The notes under the pieces: generated by a model
What the model was told of the DNA's origin: nothing
Seen by the model: the letters and a program-made list of their open reading frames with translations, nothing else
Database searches by the model: none
Translations under genes and position numbers: made by a program
From: Bradyrhizobium sp. CB82
GTDB lineage: Bacteria; Pseudomonadota; Alphaproteobacteria; Rhizobiales; Xanthobacteraceae
Direction of reading: 5' to 3'
Assembly (NCBI RefSeq): GCF_029714405.1
Contig: NZ_CP121650.1
Span: 6,205,001 to 6,269,000 of the forward strand
DNA: 64,000 nucleotides
Shown: positions 51,874 to 60,065 of the stretch, one piece after another
Numbering within the stretch: the stretch's first letter is position 1
Layout: every line of letters starts with the position of its first letter

Positions 51874-52605
51874 CTAACCGATGCTCTGGAGCACCGGAAA
51901 AGTCTCGAGCAGCCAGATGCTCATGTTGCTGATCGCGCCGGTGAGAAAGAAGATGCCGGTGATCACCATGAGCACGCCCATCGCGCGCTCCACATTGACG
52001 AGATGGCCCTTCATGCGCGCGAACAGCGCCGAGAACTGCTCGATCAGGAGCGCTGCAATCAGGAAAGGAATGCCGAGCCCCGCGGAATAGACCGCGAGCA
52101 GGCCGGCGCCCTTGGTCACCGTCGCCTCCGCCGCGGCGATCGAAAGGATTGCCGCGAGGATCGGCCCGATGCACGGCGTCCAGCCGAAGGCGAAGGCGAG
52201 CCCCATGATATAGGCCCCCCACAAGCCGACCGGCTTGGGGATCGGCAGCCGCCCTTCCCGCATCAAAAGGCTGATGCGTGTCAGCCCAAGGAAGTGCAGG
52301 CCCATCACGATGATGACGACACCGGCGAGGATCGAGAGCTCGGTCGACCAGGCACGGATCACGCTGCCGATCAGGGAGGCGCTGGCGCCCAGCGCGATGA
52401 AGATGGTCGAGAAGCCAAGCACGAACAGCAGAGCCGACATCATGACCGCGCGCCTGGAGGCGGACGGCTGCTCGTCGCTCTCGACGTGCTCGATCGTGGC
52501 GCCCGTCAGATAGATCAGATAAGGCGGAACCAGGGGCAGGACGCAGGGCGAGAGGAAGCTGACGAGGCCGGCAAGCAGCGCCGCCGTAATCGAAACATTT
52601 TGCAT
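51874..52605 (-). CDS. ccdA: cytochrome c biogenesis protein CcdA
   Basis: A 243-aa membrane protein with six hydrophobic helices and the two redox Cys of the DsbD/CcdA family: Cys21 in FLSPCVLPL and a second in GWTPCIGPIL. It carries reducing equivalents across the inner membrane to thioredoxin-like proteins that keep apocytochrome c cysteines reduced. No thioredoxin gene is adjacent. Convergent with the HWE kinase remnant. Confidence 0.92.
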   Translation of the reverse strand: MQNVSITAALLAGLVSFLSPCVLPLVPPYLIYLTGATIEHVESDEQPSASRRAVMMSALLFVLGFSTIFIALGASASLIGSVIRAWSTELSILAGVVIIVMGLHFLGLTRISLLMREGRLPIPKPVGLWGAYIMGLAFAFGWTPCIGPILAAILSIAAAEATVTKGAGLLAVYSAGLGIPFLIAALLIEQFSALFARMKGHLVNVERAMGVLMVITGIFFLTGAISNMSIWLLETFPVLQSIG

Positions 52606-52809
52606 GATGCAGTCGGGGCCATCTCAAGGCCCGCACCGTGCGCAAGGGGGCGCGACGGAATTTGGGCCTACCGGCCTTTGGTGTAACCGATGCAGGGCAA
52701 TGCGCAACAGAGGCGCGGAAATCCAAGGCTCCTCCCGATGCCGCCTCTGATCACAGATGCGGCATCGGGACGCGCACAAATCTCGCGGCTGCGAGAGATG
52801 GCGGCGTGG

Positions 52810-53076
52810 TTATTTCACCACGCGGAGCAGCGGACGCCGGGGCTGGTCCTGCGTCTGCTTGGAACGGAAGGCGGTGTCGCTGGCAGCGCCCCGCAGCATT
52901 TCGTCGCACAACGCCCGCAATTCGCCATTGTCGATGCCTTTGAGTTTCATCCGCAAATCGAGGATGGCGATTGACAGCAATTCGACCGTCTCGCGGACCT
53001 GGTTCTGACCGAGAACCCGACGGCACTCCTCAAGCGTTTCGAGCACCGACTGCAATTGTTCATCTGAATGCGGCAC
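52810..53076 (-). CDS. hypothetical protein, 88 aa
   Basis: A small, probably helical soluble protein: LQSVLETLEECRRVLGQNQV, then ETVELLSIAILDLRMKLKGI, then a basic tail (PRRPLLRVVK). The best start is a GTG at 53076; the frame extends to 53577 but that part has no protein-like character. Codon choice fits its neighbours. I do not recognise the family. Confidence 0.55.
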   Translation of the reverse strand: MPHSDEQLQSVLETLEECRRVLGQNQVRETVELLSIAILDLRMKLKGIDNGELRALCDEMLRGAASDTAFRSKQTQDQPRRPLLRVVK

Positions 53077-53525
53077 CGGCGTACTTTCCGTTAGTTCAAC
53101 CTGTGAGAATGAATGGCAACGATCCCCGCGGCCCATCGTCGCCGGCGAGGATAGCATGACGAATTCGGGGCTTCGAACACGATTTCGCCGCGTCCGGAGC
53201 GAAATACAGCGTCCCATCAGAAATATGGCGTCGTTTGAGCGAGGAATGGGAGGCAACGCCAAGCCTCGCCAAGTGCCTCGACTTGGGGTCGATGCTCTCC
53301 AGCTTCGGAGAACCCGATATCCACCCAGTCCTCTCAAGGCTCGCAACGAAACGCACGCGATACCCCTCTTCCGGACGATCGTCTGCCCGATTCCCAACCC
53401 TTGGCACACTGCGATACCACAAAACCATAGGTGAGGATGACGTAAAAAAACTCGCCACCCCCGCAACCCGCCGTGGTTGTGGTTTGTCCAAGATTCTGCC
53501 AGTTTAGCCAGCCGAAAGGACTTGT
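53077..53525. other. intergenic region, no gene recognised
   Basis: About 450 bp of lower protein-likeness between the 88-aa protein and the LysR gene. The open frames here (for example 53096-53491 reverse) lack ribosome binding sites and plausible composition. Confidence 0.45.
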
Positions 53526-54569
53526 ATGCACCTCTTGGCGGAAAGGGGCGTTCCTCTGGAAGAACGCCAGAAAGCACTCCTCGGCGGCCTCTCGGATTGG
53601 GATGCGGCCAGGATATTCCTTGAGGTCGTGCGTTGCGGCAGCTTCCGCTCGGCCGCCGAGCGCCTTTCGCTCTCCATTAATGCCGTCCGGCGACGAATCG
53701 ACGATTTCGAGCGCCAGATCGGCGCCACCCTGTTCACCCGCGACGTCCACGACACCCATTTGACCGATGAAGGTGCGCTGGTGGTCTCGGCCGTCGAGCG
53801 TATGGAGGCCGCGACCTTCGACGTGCTGCGCGCCAGCGATACGCTCGCGGGCACGTCCGGCGAGGTGCGGGTCGCCATCACCGAGGGACTCGGCACCTTC
53901 TGGCTCGCGCCGCGGCTGGTCGAATTCCAGCAGAGCTATCCAAATATCCTTGTCGACCTGCACTGCGCGATGCGCTCGGCCGACGTCTCCCGTCACGAGG
54001 CCGACGTCGCCATCCATCTGTCGCGCCCCTCAGCGCTGGACATCAAGCTGGTGCGGCTTGGCCGCATGCATCTGATGTTCTGGGCGGCCGAAAGATACAT
54101 TCAGAAACATGGCGCACCACGCACGGCCCACGAATTGATCAAGCACCGCCTGGTGCTGCAATTCGCCGATCAGATCGCCGCCAAGGAGACATTCGAGAGC
54201 TTCTTCCCGGGCGTTGCGGAGCGTGACCTTCTGGTCATGAAGACCAACGTCTCAAGCGCCAACTACTGGGCTGTCGCGAACGGCGCCGGAATCGGCGTAT
54301 TCCCGAGCTATGCCATCGCGCTTGGCGGGAAGTTGATTCCACTGGAGGTCGCGTTGAAGCGACCGTTGGATATCTGGTTGTCCTACCATCCCGGTAGCGG
54401 CCGGATTCCAAGGGTGCGGCACATGATTGACTGGCTGATCGAGGCCTTCAATCCGGCGCGCTTCCCGTGGTTCAAGGATGAATTCGTGCATCCGCGCGAA
54501 TTCAAGGAAGTGTACATGGGCGAACCCCTGACCCAACTCTTCGGGGGATTTTCAACCGAGGAACGGTGA
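53526..54569 (+). CDS. LysR family transcriptional regulator
   Basis: A 347-aa LysR protein. The N-terminal HTH is ARIFLEVVRCGSFRSAAERL then SLSINAVRRRIDDFERQIGA, followed by LFTRDVHDTHLTDEG. The effector domain follows (GEVRVAITEGLGTFWLAPRL). It has about 25 extra residues before the HTH. Its stop overlaps the start of an XRE regulator (GTGA), so the two are translated from one mRNA. Targets unknown. Confidence 0.88.
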   Translation: MHLLAERGVPLEERQKALLGGLSDWDAARIFLEVVRCGSFRSAAERLSLSINAVRRRIDDFERQIGATLFTRDVHDTHLTDEGALVVSAVERMEAATFDVLRASDTLAGTSGEVRVAITEGLGTFWLAPRLVEFQQSYPNILVDLHCAMRSADVSRHEADVAIHLSRPSALDIKLVRLGRMHLMFWAAERYIQKHGAPRTAHELIKHRLVLQFADQIAAKETFESFFPGVAERDLLVMKTNVSSANYWAVANGAGIGVFPSYAIALGGKLIPLEVALKRPLDIWLSYHPGSGRIPRVRHMIDWLIEAFNPARFPWFKDEFVHPREFKEVYMGEPLTQLFGGFSTEER

Positions 54570-54970
54570 AAAAAAGTATGAAAACAGCGGCGAAGAGAAT
54601 GAAGCAGCGCAGTGCCGGCAAACCGGACATTGAGCTTGGCAAACGGATCAGGTTGCGGCGCGTCGAGATGAAAATCTCGCAGGCTGAGCTTGGCGAGAAG
54701 CTGGGTGTCAGCTTCCAGCAGGTCCAGAAGTACGAAAAGGGCGTCAATCGCGTCGGCGCGGCCCGTCTGCAGCAGATCGCTTCGGCGCTCGACGTGCCCG
54801 TGACCTTCTTCTACGACGGCGACAACAAGGCGCGCGAAGTCGAGAGCCTTCTGTTCCTCGACAGCGCCTTCAGCCTCCGGCTGCTGCGCGCCTATAGCAA
54901 GATCAAGGACCAGACGGTGCAGCGTCAGCTCGTCTCGCTGATGGAATCGATCGCGGCGAACGAAAGCTGA
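54566..54970 (+). CDS. XRE family HTH regulator
   Basis: A 134-aa Cro/C1-type regulator. LGKRIRLRRVEMKISQAELG then KLGVSFQQVQKYEKGVNRVG is a textbook HTH_3. It continues LQQIASALDVPVTFFYDGD and a helical tail. The start may be the GTG at 54566, overlapping the LysR stop, or the ATG at 54578. This protein type is common in rhizobia as a chromosomal regulator without a toxin partner. Confidence 0.88.
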   Translation: MKKSMKTAAKRMKQRSAGKPDIELGKRIRLRRVEMKISQAELGEKLGVSFQQVQKYEKGVNRVGAARLQQIASALDVPVTFFYDGDNKAREVESLLFLDSAFSLRLLRAYSKIKDQTVQRQLVSLMESIAANES

Positions 54971-55010
54971 GCGATCGACGGCTGGGCAGTCGGCCGTCCA
55001 TCGATTTGAT

Positions 55011-55050
55011 GTTCAATCCGCCGCGTCGCGGGGGCGCGGCTGGATTGAAC
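55011..55050 (+). terminator. hairpin after the XRE gene
   Basis: GTTCAATCCGCCGCG pairs with CGCGGCTGGATTGAAC with a single bulged base. It lies 40 bp after the XRE stop; no T-run follows. It may be a transcript end or a small repeat. The remaining 300 bp up to 55341 hold no recognised gene. Confidence 0.4.
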
Positions 55051-55341
55051 GGGACTTCGAGCGCGCCTGATGCGCGGCAGTTGCTTTTTTGGGCCTCCTC
55101 TGAACGGGCCCGCTTGCTGCTTTTCGTTCCTCTCCGACGCGTTTTTCACGAACCGATCCGAGCCGTCGAACGACCAAATCGAGGGCGGATGGGCCGGGAC
55201 GCCTGCGTTTAATCGGACCTCAACCCCCATGCCCTAGGATGCCACCGCCTCGCCGAACGCCGCGCCCGCGGCACTGCTGCAAGAAGAACGTCATGCGAGC
55301 GCCCGTCCGGGCCTCGGCTTTCCAAGGGGAAGATCAGGAAT

Positions 55342-56697
55342 ATGTTGAAGCGCCAAGCCATCATTGTTGCGGTTGGCCTGTTCGCGAGCGCCTCGGCCCT
55401 TGCGCAAACCGAAACCACCGGCCAGGCTGGTCCCGCCAAGCCCGGCGCCACAGCGCCGGCCGGCACGACGCCCGCGACGGCCAATCCGGCCCACATTGCG
55501 GTGCCGAAGGCCGCCGCAACGTCCGCCTCGACCCCCGAGTCACGCTCAGCCGCCGCACTTGCGCTGTCGCACGAGCCGATCCTCGACGAGGGCTCGGTCC
55601 AGCGGATCAAGGACGCTGCGCTGAGCTATTCCGACCTCGCCGTGCGCGGCGGCTGGCCGATGATCCCTGCGGATGCGAAATTCACGCTCGGCGCGCAGGG
55701 GCCCAGTGACGAGTTGCTACGCAAGCGCCTGATCGTCTCCGGCGATCTCGCCGCCGACCAGACAAGCGGCGCCTTCGACGAGACGCTGGCGGAGGCCGTG
55801 AAGCGCTTCCAGGCACGCCATGGCCTGGCGCCGACCGGCACGGTGACGCCGCGCACGATCGCGGCCATGAACGTTCCCGTACAAAAGCGTATCCGACAGC
55901 TCGAGGCGTCGCTGGAGCGGCTCCAGAACATGAACTTCGGCTTCGGGCAACGCTATGTCGTGGTCAACATCCCCGCGGCCTTTGCCGAAGCGATCGAGAA
56001 CGACGTGGTGGTACGGCGCTATCGCGTGATCGTCGGCAAGACCGAGAAGCCTTCGCCGACGCTGACGGCCGAGATCACCGGCGTCATCCTCAACCCGACC
56101 TGGACCGTGCCCTCCTCGATCGCCAAGACCGAAATCTCCGCGCATATGCGCAAGGATCCGACCTATCTGTCGCGCATGCACATGGAGGTGCTGGACGGCC
56201 ACGACAATCCGATCGATCCGCATTCGGTCGACTGGTCGGGCACGCACACGCCGAACTTCACCCTGCGCCAGCAGAACGGCACGTTTAACGCACTCGGCGC
56301 GGTCAAGATCGACATGCCGAACTCCTATTCGGTCTACATGCACGACACCAACCAGCGCAATCTGTTCAGCGACGACTACCGCTTCGATTCTCACGGCTGC
56401 TCGCGCGTGGACAATGTTCGCGATCTCGCAGCCTGGCTGTTGAAGGACCAGCCAAGGTGGAACCGCGCCGCGATCGACGCTGAAATTGCCACCGGACAGC
56501 ATCTCGAAGTCGCTATGGCCAGGAAGGTGCCGGTGGCCTGGATCTATCTCACGGCATGGATGACCAAGGACCAGACCATCCAGTTCCGCAACGACGTCTA
56601 CAATCAGGACGAACAATTGCTGGAGGCCACGGCCGAAGAGGCCGCGTTCTTCAGCAATGCCGCCAACCATCCGCTGACCGCGCATCTGGCGCAGTAG
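55342..56697 (+). CDS. L,D-transpeptidase, YcbB/LdtD-like
   Basis: A 451-aa periplasmic protein. The signal peptide is MLKRQAIIVAVGLFASASALA, followed by an Ala/Pro/Thr-rich linker. A peptidoglycan-binding domain contains LAEAVKRFQARHGLAPTGTV. The YkuD catalytic domain is at 200-400, with the active-site motif SHGCSRV preceded by YMHDTNQRNLF. It forms 3-3 crosslinks in peptidoglycan or attaches proteins to it. It is shorter than E. coli YcbB. Stands alone. Confidence 0.9.
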   Translation: MLKRQAIIVAVGLFASASALAQTETTGQAGPAKPGATAPAGTTPATANPAHIAVPKAAATSASTPESRSAAALALSHEPILDEGSVQRIKDAALSYSDLAVRGGWPMIPADAKFTLGAQGPSDELLRKRLIVSGDLAADQTSGAFDETLAEAVKRFQARHGLAPTGTVTPRTIAAMNVPVQKRIRQLEASLERLQNMNFGFGQRYVVVNIPAAFAEAIENDVVVRRYRVIVGKTEKPSPTLTAEITGVILNPTWTVPSSIAKTEISAHMRKDPTYLSRMHMEVLDGHDNPIDPHSVDWSGTHTPNFTLRQQNGTFNALGAVKIDMPNSYSVYMHDTNQRNLFSDDYRFDSHGCSRVDNVRDLAAWLLKDQPRWNRAAIDAEIATGQHLEVAMARKVPVAWIYLTAWMTKDQTIQFRNDVYNQDEQLLEATAEEAAFFSNAANHPLTAHLAQ

Positions 56698-56816
56698 GCA
56701 CGGAGCGGCCCTCGGGGGGCGTCCCAGCTGGCGCTCCCCATCAAAATCTGAAAAACAACCCCATGCAAAGGCGCGGGACGGTCGCCGCGGGCCATTGCGG
56801 ATTTTACGAAAATGAC

Positions 56817-56845
56817 TTGACGCGTCGGGCAAATCACCTGTAAAC
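56817..56845 (+). promoter_or_regulatory. candidate housekeeping promoter of a short transcript
   Basis: TTGACG at 56817-56822 and GTAAAC at 56840-56845 are 17 bp apart, near the alphaproteobacterial sigma70 pattern. The predicted start near 56852 is only about 16 bp before a terminator-like stem. Confidence 0.4.
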
Positions 56846-56851
56846 ATGCAT

Positions 56852-56901
56852 CATCGCAAGAATCATCAAGCCCGCACCGCCCCCGCTCGCGGGCTTTCTT
56901 G
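56852..56901 (+). ncRNA. possible short RNA or leader ending in a terminator
   Basis: Between the promoter above and the stem AAGCCCGC / GCGGGCTT (56868-56896) with TTTCTT after it lies only a ~50-nt transcript. A 19-codon ORF starting MHHRKNHQ at 56846 runs through the stem. It could be a tiny peptide, a small RNA or a leader for the 55-aa gene downstream. Evidence is structural only. Confidence 0.3.
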
Positions 56902-57005
56902 TTGAGGCGGCTGGAGCTGCCACCGGTTGGAAGCAACGGCGCACGGCGAGTCGCCGCTGCGTAAGCAGCAATGGCACCTCATGACGGTTTGTGCATTGAA
57001 TCGGT

Positions 57006-57173
57006 ATGACCGCGACCGATGCAGCACAGTTCCGTAAGGAAGCGGAGGAATGCCAGCGGCTGGCCGATCGGGCCATGAGCGAGACCGAACGAGATGCCTG
57101 GCTGAGACTGGCTGACGATTGGACCAAGCTTGCGGAAGCCGCCGAGCGCGGAACGATCTTCTCACGACGCTAA
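57006..57173 (+). CDS. 55-aa conserved small protein
   Basis: MTATDAAQFRKEAEECQRLA begins a short helical protein ending ADDWTKLAEAAERGTIFSRR. The pattern (F/Y)RKxAxExxxLA...WLRLAxxWxKLAExAE is very common in Bradyrhizobium small hypothetical proteins, which supports it as real. It lies after a terminator-like stem. Function unknown. Confidence 0.7.
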   Translation: MTATDAAQFRKEAEECQRLADRAMSETERDAWLRLADDWTKLAEAAERGTIFSRR

Positions 57174-57345
57174 AGCATGGATCGGAACAGTTTTCCCTCG
57201 CGACAAACCCGGAACGCGTTTGCGCCGAGATCATGTGCAAACAACAACCTAAAGCGCGATGAGTTTTGGTTGAATCGGTGCGATGCCGAGTGATTCACCT
57301 CTCCGGGAGGGAGAGGTGTCCCCATATGACTACCTGATCTCACCG
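57174..57345. repeat. cluster of degenerate dispersed repeats
   Basis: It includes an inverted, diverged copy of the GGAAAACCGC/TTCCGGATCATGC element (57176-57240) and CTCTCCGGGAGGGAGAGGTG with TCCCCATA after it (57298-57325), related to 62660-62695. No gene. Confidence 0.5.
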
Positions 57346-57399
57346 CGCTTAGCCTATCGCCACGCTGCAGAGACTGCTTCTCGCAGGACACAGCCAAGG

Positions 57400-57507
57400 A
57401 ACGAAGGCGCGCCTGCCGGATTGTTTCACGAACCGGTTTGGCCCCCCGCAACACCGGTGGAAAGCGAAACCCCCGGCCGCTCCTCCCCCCAGCGGCCGGT
57501 TTTTTTT
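57400..57507 (+). ncRNA. candidate alpha-r14/suhB-type small RNA
   Basis: Two hairpins with C-rich loops are followed by a strong terminator. The first stem is CCGGTTTG/CAACACCGG (57433-57457) with loop of C residues. The second is CCGGCCGCT / AGCGGCCGG (57473-57499) with loop CCTCCCCCC and eight T's. Exposed CUCC-rich loops and this exact arrangement are the hallmark of alphaproteobacterial trans-acting RNAs of the alpha-r14 (suhB) group that pair with ribosome binding sites. The 5' end is a guess. Confidence 0.6.
57473..57507 (+). terminator. strong intrinsic terminator of the candidate small RNA
   Basis: A 9-bp GC stem (57473-57481 with 57491-57499) followed by T8. The best intrinsic terminator in the window, with no protein gene ending just before it. 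Confidence 0.8.
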
Positions 57508-57624
57508 GCCGGCTTCTCCGATCCGCGCCCGAGTCGATCGTCGCGAGGCGTTGTCTCACGGCCCGCGCCAAACTGCGCCGGTGGTAGCGACCTGCAAATT
57601 GAAAGTTGCGTCCACTGTTGGCAC

Positions 57625-58070
57625 TCAAGTCACCCACTGAACGGGTGCGCGTGCAGCGGTCACCAGCCGCCAAACCATTCGCGACGCTCCAGGGCCAGCC
57701 GCCTCGCCGGCAATCTTTGCGTCGTTCTGGTTGAGCGTTTCCCGTGCCGCTCGCGACGGCCCACGCCCGCTGACGATGTCTGCGCCGGTTGGCCGGGGTG
57801 GCAACGAGGGAGCTACCATCGCGAATGCATCCCTTGGCTCGGCTTCACGTCCCCGGTCATGAATGGGAGTCGAAGAGGACACGACAGTCGGCCTGTTCGT
57901 GTCGAGACGATCTTCTCAGGAACGCTTCGCGCCGAGCGAATGCGGATGACAGATCGGTCAATGTCCGTGGCGACAGCGTGATCGCCTTGAGGAGGCCAAT
58001 ACCAAACCGCTGCGAACAGAAGCACCAGCAACAGGCTTGCTGTGAACAGGAAACATCTGACGATCGGCAT
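57625..58070 (-). pseudogene. small membrane-anchored protein, frameshifted
   Basis: The start at 58070 gives MPIVRCFLFTASLLLVLLFA (a membrane anchor or signal) then YWPPQGDHAVATDIDRSVI and SARSVPEKIV. At about 57905-57909 the frame shifts. One missing T would restore IVFDTNRPTVVSSSTP, continuing EPRDAFAMVAPSLPPRP in the other frame to 57625. IVFDT-x-x-PT is the usual continuation in this type of rhizobial small protein. A sequencing error would look the same. Confidence 0.5.
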
Positions 58071-58305
58071 GAGACCCCGCGAGAGCGTTGGCCCTTCCAG
58101 GGCGGCGCGTTAACACAGGCACTTGGCAGATGTTCCCGAAATGCCGCGAAGGCTGTGCTTTGCTCGAAGCGTTCTGACGCGACCAGTCGCAGCGACGCCG
58201 ACGAAGCGCGACGGGAACGGCGATGCGCGGCGGGCGTTGAGCGTTACCTTGCGGAGAAAACGTCAACGGGAGCATGAGGGGCCGCCCGAGCGGGTGGCGG
58301 CGAGA

Positions 58306-58554
58306 GTGGGCAATATTTTGGTTAGCCGAGATCAGTTCAATGTCACGCCTGAAGGCATTACGCACAAGCCGACCGGCGCTTCCTTTATTCCTGACATCGA
58401 CAACCCTCTCTCCGGGAGCATTCGAGCGGGCCAGCTGAAAGGCGAGCCTCGAACCGGCGACCGATACGATCCAGAGACCGTGAAGAGGATGATGGAAGAG
58501 CTCTGGGCCGAGTACGTCGAGGCAAATCCGACTCTGTTCAAGACGTCACGCTAA
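58306..58554 (+). CDS. conserved hypothetical protein, 82 aa
   Basis: Probable GTG start at 58306. VSRDQFNVTPEGITHKPTGA is followed by FIPDIDNPLSGSIRAGQLKG and a helical C-terminus (PETVKRMMEELWAEYVEANP). The upstream frame to 58123 is not protein-like. Polar, no signal peptide or membrane helix. Family not recognised. Confidence 0.6.
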   Translation: MGNILVSRDQFNVTPEGITHKPTGASFIPDIDNPLSGSIRAGQLKGEPRTGDRYDPETVKRMMEELWAEYVEANPTLFKTSR

Positions 58555-58574
58555 ACACGTCCCGCCAGACCTGA

Positions 58575-58593
58575 GCGGGCTCGGAGAGCCCGC
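58575..58593 (+). terminator. hairpin after the 82-aa protein gene
   Basis: GCGGGCTC / GAGCCCGC with loop GGA, 20 bp past the stop. Followed by CGCGATTTC, a weak T-tract, so it is a modest terminator candidate. Confidence 0.5.
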
Positions 58594-58768
58594 CGCGATT
58601 TCATTGGCTAGATGGACGCCAGCTTTTGACCCTGCCTATGGCACGTCCTGACGGCGCAATCCAAGAAGAACAGCCGTGGTCCGGTCTGAGATCTGGCCCC
58701 CCTGCCATGGTTGACCTCGCCGCACAGCCTGCCGCAAATTGCCATCCGCCAACACAAGCGGGTGCGCG

Positions 58769-59260
58769 ATGCCAGACGTTCTCCAGCCGGATACTTCATT
58801 CGCCGACGGCAACATCCTCAGGACGACCACCGACGGCGTTGGCGTGATCGCCTTCAACAATCCCGACAAGCACAACGCGATGTCGCTCGAGATGTGGGAG
58901 GGATTTGGCCAGGCGCTGACGAACCTGCGCGACGATGACGCGGTGCGCGTGGTGATCCTGCGTGGCGCCGGCGGCAAGGCTTTCGTGTCGGGTGCGGACA
59001 TCAGCCAGTTCGAGAAGCAGCGCCACAACGCGGCGGCCTCCGAAGACTACGCGAAGCGCAGCGCCGCGCAGCGGGCGATGCTCGCCGACTACCTCAAGCC
59101 GATTATCGCCTGCATCCAGGGCTTCTGCCTCGGTGGTGCGAGGGGCACCGCGACGAAGCGATCCAGACTGCCTCCTCGGAACGACCTGGATCGCTCCGCT
59201 GCATCGCGCACGACGTTGAGCGCGCTGATCTGGAACCGCTCGCACCATCAAATGACGTGA
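58769..59260 (+). pseudogene. enoyl-CoA hydratase, 3' end lost at a palindromic repeat
   Basis: The first ~125 residues are normal crotonase sequence: VGVIAFNNPDKHNAMSLEMW, LRGAGGKAFVSGADISQFEK and KPIIACIQGFCLGGA. Homology stops in the second oxyanion-hole motif. From 59136 a repeat of family B reads through as RGTATKRSRLPPRNDLD to a chance stop. The second half of the enzyme, including the catalytic Glu region, is gone, so no activity is expected. Confidence 0.8.
59136..59211. repeat. palindromic repeat family B, copy 3 (diverged, inside a broken gene)
   Basis: GTGCGAG and CTGCATCGCGCAC form the ends; ACGAAGCGATCCAGACTGCC and GGATCGCTCCGCTG the inner inverted arms. It matches the design of 15476-15561 with substitutions and coincides with the point where the enoyl-CoA hydratase gene is broken. 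Confidence 0.6.
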
Positions 59261-59359
59261 ACCGATATTCAGGAAGATTAAATTCCTCTCGGGCCCGTTT
59301 GCACATTGCAACCAACTGATCTCGCGACGGTTCTCTCGACACCAACGAGGGAGATTGTG

Positions 59360-59635
59360 ATGAAACTCAGATTTGCTGTGCTTGGCCTGGCGGCTATGGG
59401 CGGTGTGGCGCTCGCGTCAGGGCAGGCTCTGGCGGCAATGCCGAATGGCATTCCGCAGGCCGATCGTATCGCCAGCGGCCCGGCTGCCAATGTCGATCAG
59501 GTGCGCTGGGTCTGTAACCCCTGGGGCCGTTGCTGGTGGCGCCCGAACTACTATGGCGCCTACGGCTTTTATGGTCCGCGGCGATTCTACGGACCCGGGT
59601 GGGGCTGGGGCCATCGTCACTGGCGCCGCTGGTGA
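59360..59635 (+). CDS. small secreted Trp/Tyr/Gly-rich protein
   Basis: A 91-aa protein with signal peptide MKLRFAVLGLAAMGGVALAS ending GQALA. The mature part has two Cys (VCNPWGRCWWRPNYY) and a C-terminal Tyr/Gly/Trp/Arg-rich tail (GPGWGWGHRHWRRW). The ATG at 59360 follows GGGAG. A clear terminator follows. Similar small exported proteins are frequent in Bradyrhizobium; function is unknown. Confidence 0.78.
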   Translation: MKLRFAVLGLAAMGGVALASGQALAAMPNGIPQADRIASGPAANVDQVRWVCNPWGRCWWRPNYYGAYGFYGPRRFYGPGWGWGHRHWRRW

Positions 59636-59641
59636 TCGACG

Positions 59642-59665
59642 AAGGGGCCCAAGGGGCCCCTTTTT
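59642..59665 (+). terminator. intrinsic terminator after the small secreted protein
   Basis: AAGGGGCCC / GGGCCCCTT, 9-bp stem, loop AAG, followed by more T's. It begins 7 bp after the stop. Confidence 0.8.
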
Positions 59666-60065
59666 CGTGAAACGTTCTGCACTCACAAAAAACGCTCTGA
59701 CGGCCCAGCGTAATTCTTCCGATCAGGGCATTGCCGCTCTCAGGCCCAAGATCGACATACAGACGTATCGGCTTCAACGTCGCCTTCTGTCGTCCGCTGA
59801 ATATATGCCAGTGACTATGACCTAAGGGCGATTGCCGGTTTATCGCCCTGCGTGCTCTGAAAGCATGCGCCGCTGCCGCACCCACTTGGCAAATCGGTAC
59901 TGCAACGCACGCTGATTTGGCGGCCGCGAACGGCGAAGGCTTAAACGCCCGCAACGCGCTCCCTATGGCTTTCTCCTTGTCAAATAGGTTTCGCAAGATC
60001 AGAATTCAGGAACCGGTGTGCATGAGTGCCGGCTCTGATAATTCGAATAATAAGGGGCTGAAGCC
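59666..60065. other. upstream region of the PQQ dehydrogenase
   Basis: About 400 bp without a recognised gene. It contains the small hairpin GGGCGAT/ATCGCCC (59826-59848). The ribosome binding site AAGGGGC precedes the ATG at 60066. No promoter could be assigned with confidence. Confidence 0.45.

Noticed and set aside
53096..53491. A 131-codon reverse ORF upstream of the LysR gene
   Set aside because: No ribosome binding site or domain; the segment looks noncoding.
59893..59915. TTGGCAAATCGG...CTGCA considered as a sigma54 promoter of the PQQ dehydrogenase
   Set aside because: The distance between the GG and GC elements is two bases too long.
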